NCBI GenBank assembly: GCA_034096865.1
Contig: JAWQFJ010001857.1
Location: forward strand, 100,001 to 140,251
DNA length: 40,251 nt
From: Theodoxus fluviatilis
Taxonomy: Eukaryota > Mollusca > Gastropoda > Cycloneritida > Neritidae
Reading direction: 5' to 3'
Of the stretch, positions 22,601 to 31,185 are shown in pieces. The notes under the pieces are model-generated. The model had not been told where the DNA came from and ran no database searches. It saw nothing but the letters and a program-made list of their open reading frames with translations. The stretch's first letter is position 1. Each line of letters begins with the position of its first letter. The translations under genes were made by a program, and so were the position numbers.

Positions 22601-25600
22601 AGTTATCTTCCATAGTTCAGGGTCAAGGTCACTTCAAATAATGTATACAATCCAAATTTAAAGAGCTCCTGTGACCTTGACCTTGAAGCAAGGTCAAGTC
22701 ACTATGTATTTTTTGTGAGGCCTTGTCATCATACACCATCATGCCAAATTGGGTGTTGATAGACTTAATAGTCTCTGAGAAAAATCCAACGTTAAAGTTT
22801 TTTCAGGATTACAGGACGCCCAGACGCCCGGCCGCCCGGACGGACGACACGGGTGACCTAGTATGAAAGTATAACATGTGTACTACAATGTTATGAAGTT
22901 TGGAAGATTGATCTTACATAGTTCAGGGTCAAGGTCACTTTAAAAAAAAGTATACAATGCAACTTTAAAGAGCTCCTGTGACCTTGACCTTGAAGCCAGG
23001 TAAATCAAACTGGTATCAAAAGATAGGGATTACTTTGCTGTATAAACCATATATAGGTCAGGTATCCAATCTCAAAAACTTCAGTCAAAAATTGGGAAAA
23101 TGTCGGCCCCTGCGACCTTGACCTTGAAGCAAGGTCAAGTCACTCTGTATGTTTTTGTACGCCTTGTCATCATACACCATCATGCCAAATTGGGTGTTGA
23201 TAAACTGAATAGTGTCCGAGAAAAATCCAACGTTAAAGTTTGTACGGACGCCCGGACGCACAAAACGAGTGAGTAGATAGACTCACTTTTGCTTCGCATG
23301 CGAGTCAAAATGCACAATTCCAAGTCAATTTGGACATGTAAAGGAGAACTACAGACACTTCAAACCTACTGTAAATAAAGTGGCTAGAATCAGGGTAGGT
23401 TCATTTCTAGTTATTATTGCCCACATATAAACCACTCATCTGAAATGAATACAGATACCAGATTGCATCTGTTGGTGGATAATACAGAAGAGAGAAAATG
23501 AAATTGCCCAAACTGAAAGAACACAACTGTGTCCTTCTTGACGAAAACTTACTGAGAAGTTGTTGATCTTTGCAACCAGAGCATCCTTGAAAGCAATGTA
23601 CTCTTCCTCCGTGACGGGGTACATTTTGTCAATGGAGCCAGCGCCTTCTTTGCTGCCTGTAAAGTCAAGAATGAAAACATAGCAACTCTGAAATCAGGCT
23701 GAGGACCACTACGCAGATGCACAAATTGGAGGTTCTTGAGAGTTAGCAAGATTATTAAAGAGAGTTCATTAACATGTTTGTGTGCTGATTATCTGCTTGT
23801 AATATGTGAACGAGATTGTATCTGATTGTCTGCTTGTGATATGTGAACGAGATTTTAAAAAGCGCTTAGAGCTCACCTGAGAATAAGCGCTATAGAAATT
23901 CCCATTAATATTATTATTATTAACTACCGTCTCAGCCATCAGGAGATATTCAAGTAATATAGAGGGAAGGGTTTATGAAGCAAACTAACATTCAACACTT
24001 CCATGGTCATACTAGACAAAACCATAGGTATCTGCACTGCTGGGACCTGTCAGCTTCTTGTCATTTACTCCTCTTTACAGAAAAAGGATGCTGACAAACC
24101 AAAACTGGCAATTTTTATTTCACTCTAGAGTCCGGCTATTTAGCTAGTAGCCAAGTCAAGATAGTAAAAACTAATGCATATGTTCACAGGAAGTCATTGG
24201 TATACTATTCGTCGTGCGAAGCTGCAGACTCATGGGCTAAACGAGCACTAGCGAAAACACCCGTATCGGAATTTCATTCTCAGATGTTGGCACGTTAATG
24301 GCTCAGTCAACATGCCTAAAACCAATATCAAAATGCAAGGCATTGTGGATAATAAGCATATTGGTGTTTGATTCACTGGTTCAGTCACATGGTCATGAGC
24401 TTGCAATCCCATGTTCTGACCTAACTCAGTTCATCCAGCATTAGCTGAAGAAGGCCATAGGAGTATGGCCGATAGCTTCAAGTAAGTTAACCATTTACAA
24501 GTAAAGGCATGGCTTTCTGTAGCATAGGAGTATGGGCGATAGCTTCAAGTAAGTTAACCATGTACAAGTAAAGGCATGGCTTTCTGTAGCGACTTATCCC
24601 CCATGCCTGGATCTCAAATTACTTTACACTTTACCCCCTGATCACTGGGCTATATTATATGATCCATCCTTCACAGGTAGCCTGCAAGATGCAAATAAAA
24701 AGCCTCTAGGAAGAGGTAGTCTAAGACTAGTCAGGCTCAAGATCCTCTATCCATTTGACTGGCATTCGTCCTAAGAAATCAAAGACTTCAGCAGAGTTCC
24801 AGCTCACCAAAGATGTCCATGGCCACCTTCAGGTCTGCCTCCTCCTGGATTTTTCGTAACCGGAGGCGTTCTGCCAGTTTTTCCTCCTCTGTCAACTCCT
24901 TGGGCTTCTGTAATGATGGAACAGCATTTGATAGAAACCTGCCAGACAACCACCTGAACAAGTGAAACGGAATGTGGATCTATATCACATAAAAACTAGA
25001 ACATAAAATTCTGTGTTGATTCATAGACACTGTGTTGTTGATACAACTGTTAGTTTACCACCAAGAAGTCAGGTTTTTCCTCTCATTATCTGGACAAACG
25101 ATGGATAGTTTTCATCATAACTGTTCTAAGATTTATTTCCCAGCAGGGTAGGAATTAGAATTGGAAGCAAAAAGAAAGTTCACCAATTTGCAGGCCTTCA
25201 GTTAGCTGTGTGAGGGAGTGCACACTGCATGTGTTGCTCTCTATATGGTTTTACTTGCTTCTGAATATATGCAAATAACATACCACATACTTTATGAATC
25301 CAAAACATGGAAATTATGTACATTTCACTGGCATTAGGTAAATGGCTATGTAGAACAGAGCCTTTGTAATGCAAGACAAAAAGTTATAAACAAGGGGTTA
25401 CATAATAAGAACAGCGGATAAAATAGTTGCACTGCCTGAGGTTCAGATCATATTGCAGTTCTAGTATAGTTGGGGCTTCAAGTACTTATGGCAGTTGGTG
25501 TAAAACATCTGTGTGTGTTCTTGGAGGATGGAATCTTTGTGAGGTCTGAGTATGGAGGGGAATTCTGTGTGGAGAGGATGATCTGCATTTCTCATGACAA

Positions 25601-28600
25601 TACTCCTCTTTCTCACTCGATTTAGGTGGATCTGGTTGAAGATGCAGCTTAAACTATACTGCTTCAACCCAACAGTCACGTTGTGAGACTCAATGGAGGT
25701 ATCAACTCATGAAGCTTACAGGGCTTCACCACAGAAAGAGTGAAACTGCAGAACTTAAGTTTAACTACAAATGGATTTGCCAGGATGCTGATCCAGCTGG
25801 TCAGTGGGGTAGCCAGTGTGTGCAACTAGAAACACCAACACGAGTGTCCAATTCAGGGATGAAACAGTTCCTCATGAGAATTGTGTTGTCAACATTGTAG
25901 TACATTTGTGGGCTGAAAGCTGATGGCAAATTAATGAAAGACATTTAAAAAGCCCTGAGCGCAGTGAAATTAAAAACTTCAGAATGTAACTCCAGAATAT
26001 CATGTTGGCAAAATCTTTCATAAATATAAAATACTTTCCAAAGAATAAAGAAGAGAGAATAGAAAATAATGAATTAAAATTGTACAGTATTCATTTATCT
26101 TCATAAAGTTTCAGTACAAGAGGTAGAGAGACAATTTTCTTGTGCTTCCTGTTGTCACTGTTGTCTGTGCTAGTCCACAGAGGTGTGGGGTTGTTGTGCA
26201 TGTTTACCTGTGTCTCCGACTCCTCTTCAGTCTTCTTCTTGGCTTGCTTCTCTGCTATCCTCTCAGCCAACGGCTTCTTCTTGGGTCTCTGATAGGCAGC
26301 GACTTCTGCAAAGAACATTATTTCTCAGCTACTACACACGAACAGCTAGCGAATCAACAGCTTAGCCCAGAAGAGGAGGAGGAGGAGAAAGAGGAGGAAG
26401 AGGAGGAGGAGGAGGAGGAGGAAGAGGAGGAGGAGGAGGAGGAGGAGGAGGAGGAGGAGGAGGAGGAGGAGGAGAAAAGGGAGGAGAAAAGGGAGAAGAA
26501 GAAGGAGAAGAAGAAGGAGGAGGAGGAGGAGGAGGAGGAGGAGGAGGAGGAGGAGGAGGAGGAGGAGGAGGAGGAGGAGGAGGAGGAGCAGGAGGAGGAG
26601 GAGGAGGAGGAGGAGGAGGAGGAGGAGGAGGAGGAGAAACTACAACACACCATCATAAGAGAATAAGAAAAAGAAGCAGCAGCAGCAGAAGCAGATGAAA
26701 AAGAAACAGCAGCACCAATGGGGCAACTTGAAAAAAAAGAGATTGATTTCAAAGGGTATGGTAGGCAAAAATGAAACTGTTTCCCCCTGCCTACAAGCAC
26801 AGGCATCTGGGCCCGTATTCACAACGGCGATTTATCTTTTTAACACTCGATTTATCCCCTAGCCCCGCGTTATCTTGATCGGTTAGATAAGGTACGCTCG
26901 TCAGAGGATCCTAGGTTGCGCTTTGCTATATATACTGGTTTCCAGCCAAGGGAGAGCGGAACAGGCAGTTGGAATCGTCTGAGTTTAGAGATAAATCGGA
27001 GTTAAAATAAATCGCCGATAAATCGCCGTTGTGAATACGGGCCCTGATTAATAACTCCTAACAGTGCTTGTCCTTCAGATGAGCTTTGAACAGTGATCTA
27101 CTATTCAAGCAGTGAAATCATAAATCAGCAAACAGTGAAGCAGCTGGAATAAACCACTGAGCTGTATGATACTACTTGAGAGCGCAGGTGCCTATCTCAT
27201 GCCAGGGAGCCTGCTGATGCCACTAGACGGCCATTCTGAAGAGACCAACAGTGTGCCATCTCTTCTTTTCTGCTATGGTTGCCTGTGCTTTTGGCTGCAA
27301 ACATTCAGACCTGTTTACCTTAAGTTGTGCAAAATAGGGAGATGGGGACTCAAAAATAGGGAGATTTCAATCAAAAGAGGGAGATTTTTATTTTTAGCCC
27401 TTACAGCGGTGCTAAAACACGAGCAAATTAGGCAAACATGCACACCTTTCATTAACTTTGAGATTGCTGATGAACTGTTACAGATAGACACATAAAGTAA
27501 TAACACAAAATGCTTGAAATTGAATGAAAAATATTTTGGTGTGCAGTTTATAGTCTTTATTCAAATCCTGATTTTTTTCGGTAAAATTTTAAATGGTAAA
27601 CATTTGTGGCTTTTTCACTCCTTGAGAAATAATACAGGTAAAATCACTATGCAATAGTGGGTAAATACCCTATAAACCCTACTGGATGTTTGGTTTAATC
27701 ATCTGTGCATACTAATGTATCATTCTCTTTGACCAAAAATGCACTCTTTAAATTACCATGTAAATTCGATGATCCAGGTATTAGAGAGGCAAAATGAAGT
27801 AATTCTGATTACCTATACTCTTTCATCTTAACCAATATTCCTCAAATTATTGCAAATGTAGAACTGAATAGCATCAATATGTGGATAATTCAACATGAAA
27901 ACAGTCTGCAGTAAAGTTTGTCTCCTACATTCACGATTTGATAATTTGTCTGTAATAAAACTGAAAAATTCTACTGATTTTTGTCATTATGAGACACAAG
28001 AAGGCATTACACACTACACAAACATTTTCAAAAACTTACCTCAAACCAGCAATACTACAAGAAGGGCAAAGCCCATACGACTCACATGCTTGACCTTGAC
28101 CTTTACATGACCTTGACCTTCAGGTGACCTTCAAGGTCAAGGCCAATCAACTACACCTAGCAATGACATCATACACTAAACTAAGAAATGCTTTACACAT
28201 TTTTCCTACCAAAATACATGTGACCTTGACCCAAGGTCAAGGTCATGCAACACAAAGCTGTTAATTCAAGACATAGGAAGCACAATGGTGCTTATTGGCA
28301 CTTTCTACCATGAGGTATAGTCACTTTTAGTGGTTCACTACCCCATTTTGGTCACATTTCATAAGGGTCAAAATGACCTTGACCTTGATGATATGTGACC
28401 AAATGTGTCTCATGATGAAAGTATAACATGTGTACTACAATGTTATGAAGTTTGGAACAGTTATCTTCCATAGTTCAGGGGCAAGGTCGCTTCAAAATAT
28501 GTATACAATCCAACTTTGAAGAGCTCCTGTGACCTTGACCTTGAAGCAAGGTCAACCAAACTGGTATCAAAAGATAGGGATTACTTTGCCCTATATACCA

Positions 28601-31150
28601 TATATAGGTCAGGTATCCAATCTCAAAAACTTCAGAGAAAATTGAGAAAATGTGAAAAATGGCTGTTTTTTAGACAACATTTATGGCCCCTGCGACCTTG
28701 ACCTTGAAGCAATGTCAAGTCACTATGTATTTTTTTTAGGCCTTGTCATCATACACCATCATGCCACATTTGGTATTGGTAGACTTAATAGTCTCTGAAA
28801 AAAATCCAACGTTAAAGTTTTTGGACGCCCGGACGCCCGGACGGACGAAACGGGTGAGTACATAGACTCACTTTTGCTTCGCATGTGAGTCAAAAACATC
28901 CAGAAAATTGCTATATACATGAATACCCTTTCATGCAAAAAACCCCCCACCAAATCACTGGTGAAGGTAGGAGGCACATTCACACATACCAGTGTGTCCA
29001 ATTGCGGCAAGCAGTCTCATCCAAACCAGTGATCCAGTTTGCATGAAACTTGGAAGTACACCCAGTAATCTAATTGCATGAAACTTGAGAGTACATGCAG
29101 TAATCCAGTTGCAATGAAATTTAAAGTACAACACAGTAATCCAGTTGCTAAAGTCAATTTACTCAGCGTCAGAGTCGATCTACGCGAGGAGTTTCGACTC
29201 GCCCATGAACGGCGCAATTGAATTAGTCGCGCTTACCACGATAAGGGTTAGATATGTGTACCATCCCAGGTCACAAACTGCATAAAAATTGAATAAAAAT
29301 CAGCTGAAAGTGGAATAAAAAACTCAGAAATCAGCTGAAACGCTGATAAGTCCCATCTCTGATCGTAGGTACGTGTGCGTGACGTCACGAATCAGCTCTC
29401 CGCTGCGCCGCAAAAACTGTGACCGGATTCTGTGCACGCGCGCACAGCGATCCCTCTCTTGTTCACTTTCTTCAAACCGCGTTTTTATTTAGCACAAAGA
29501 CTGCGTTTTTATGACTTAGTTCACGTTTTCCCCTGCATCTACACACAAGTTTCATCTTCGTGCGACGTCTGTGAGCTGAGCTACGCTAATTTTAAAGTTT
29601 TGGTTCATCTTCAAACGCCGTTTTTATATCAAACGCGAGTATTCGGTATCTTAATTTTGCTATTCGCATGTAGATAAATCATTTTCGAGTCTGTCTCAAT
29701 GATTTTTTTTTTTTAATAGTTACCAAAGGGGGTTTTGCTCATTCCAACGTAGTCACTGGTTTTCAGATCGCGCTGTGGAATGGTAGACCTACTCACCTAT
29801 TCACGGCTAGTGCTTTTCTGAGAATCTTCGTCTAACCTAGTGGACTCGTTTATACTGCTTCTAATGATTATTTGTTATTCTATTTTCATTTTGAATGCTT
29901 TTAAAAGCAGTTTAGTGCGTTTATTTTAGGTTTTAGTGTGTTATTTGGTTTTCAATATGCCGGATCGACCACATGTGGTCACGTGACCCAGACCGCGACC
30001 TCGGATTTGTTCTTAATTAATTTAGCGATCGACAAGAAGAAGAAGAATTAATTAATTAAGTTAAAATTTATCTGTCACTTTTCTTTTATCCTATTAATCA
30101 ATAGCTCTAATCATAAGGATTCCAGATATATCATTGGTTTTCTTCTAGCTTTGAAATTTAAAAAGTTATGAAGGTTTTTGTTGTTCAGTGCATGTAATCT
30201 GGTCACAAGTTTTCTACTGTCTTCATTATTTTATAGTAAAACGAAGGGCCGGATTTTATTCAATTAAAAATTCATAACTTTTGAGCAAATTGACCCACAG
30301 TTTTCATACTTATACCATTGGAATGGTCTTTTTATTCTCTTTTCAATGAACTACATTTCATTCAATTTATTTACGTTTCATTTTTTCTCACACGTGGCTA
30401 CAGTGATCGTGCAAACGCGTGTGATTTCGATTTCGACGATGGGCGAAATGCCAGGAATTCCGATTTCCACTCAGCCTTCCACTTTGCGCTGTACTTTGCT
30501 CTCTTTCTGCTTCTGACAAGAGTGGACTTTCTTTTCTCATCCTCTGTGTCACGCTCACTGTCGGATTCCGAATCGGTTTCGCGAGTCTTTCTCTTTGAGT
30601 TTTCAATGGACGCCATCTTCATTGAGATCGGTCAAGCAAAATGGCGGCTATTCCAGGTTGTAAACTGGCTCTCGATTGGACGAAGGTCCTGACTCAACTA
30701 ATCAAAAAAATTGTACTGCAGATCTGCGGAATGACCTTCAGTGGCGCGGTAGAAAGTTCAGATCGTCATGTAAATGCTTCGGAAACGAAATAAACCTTTC
30801 AAAATTTTTCATTTTCGGGAGATCGGTGGGAAAAAAATCGGGAGATTTACGAAGCTAGCGGGAGGTCGGGAGATAGGGTCTGAAATCGGGAGTCTCCCGC
30901 TAAAATCGGGAGAGTAAACAGGTCTGAACATTGCAAGTCTGCAGAACTGAGAGGTACCAAAGGAATTACATTTCACAGTACAGTTGAGTTTCTTTTCTTC
31001 ACTCTTCTCTGTCCCCCTCACTCCCCCACCTCCAATGTCTCTGTCTCTCTCCATCTCTGTCACTCTCTGCCTTTCTCTTTTTTGGTTTGTCTCTCTCTCT
31101 CCTTCTCTCTCTCTCTCCCTCTCTCTCCCTCTCTCTGACTGTCTCTCTTC

Positions 31151-31185
<35 letters not shown>

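Larger units (their letters stand above)
20021..23310 (+). repeat. AGGTCA-rich interspersed repeat, copy 3, compound and split by a piggyBac element
   Basis: Begins at 20021 with the standard 5' end. The host text GTTGATAGACTTAA is broken at 20595 and resumes with TAGTCTCTGAGAAAAATCC at 22451, so the piggyBac inserted into a pre-existing copy. The part after 22451 contains internal repeat segments more than once, with a junction GGGTGACCTAGTATGAAAG (about 22851-22869), then the usual 3' end at 23310. Confidence 0.88.
27300..30932 (-). mobile_element. hAT-like DNA transposon derivative, 3.6 kb, 6-bp target duplication
   Basis: Element 27306-30926 is flanked by direct AACATT at 27300-27305 and 30927-30932. 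Termini are CAGACCTGTTTAC on the left and its inverse GTAAACAGGTCTG on the right. Both subterminal regions repeat GGGAGAT motifs (about 27338-27385 and 30819-30915). A minus-strand frame near the right end encodes the N-terminus of a hAT-type protein, and most of the interior is non-coding. It sits in the 5.2-kb eIF3j intron and contains repeat copy 4. A 6-bp duplication fits some hAT lineages, although 8 bp is more usual. Confidence 0.8.

Noticed and set aside
25461..25679. Possible non-LTR reverse-transcriptase tail on the minus strand (HPLHTEF)
   Set aside because: Only a few residues resemble such elements, and no neighbouring frames extend the similarity.
26142..26806. Poly-glutamate or poly-serine protein
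   Set aside because: The frame is the GGA tract plus antisense sequence of an eIF3j exon.
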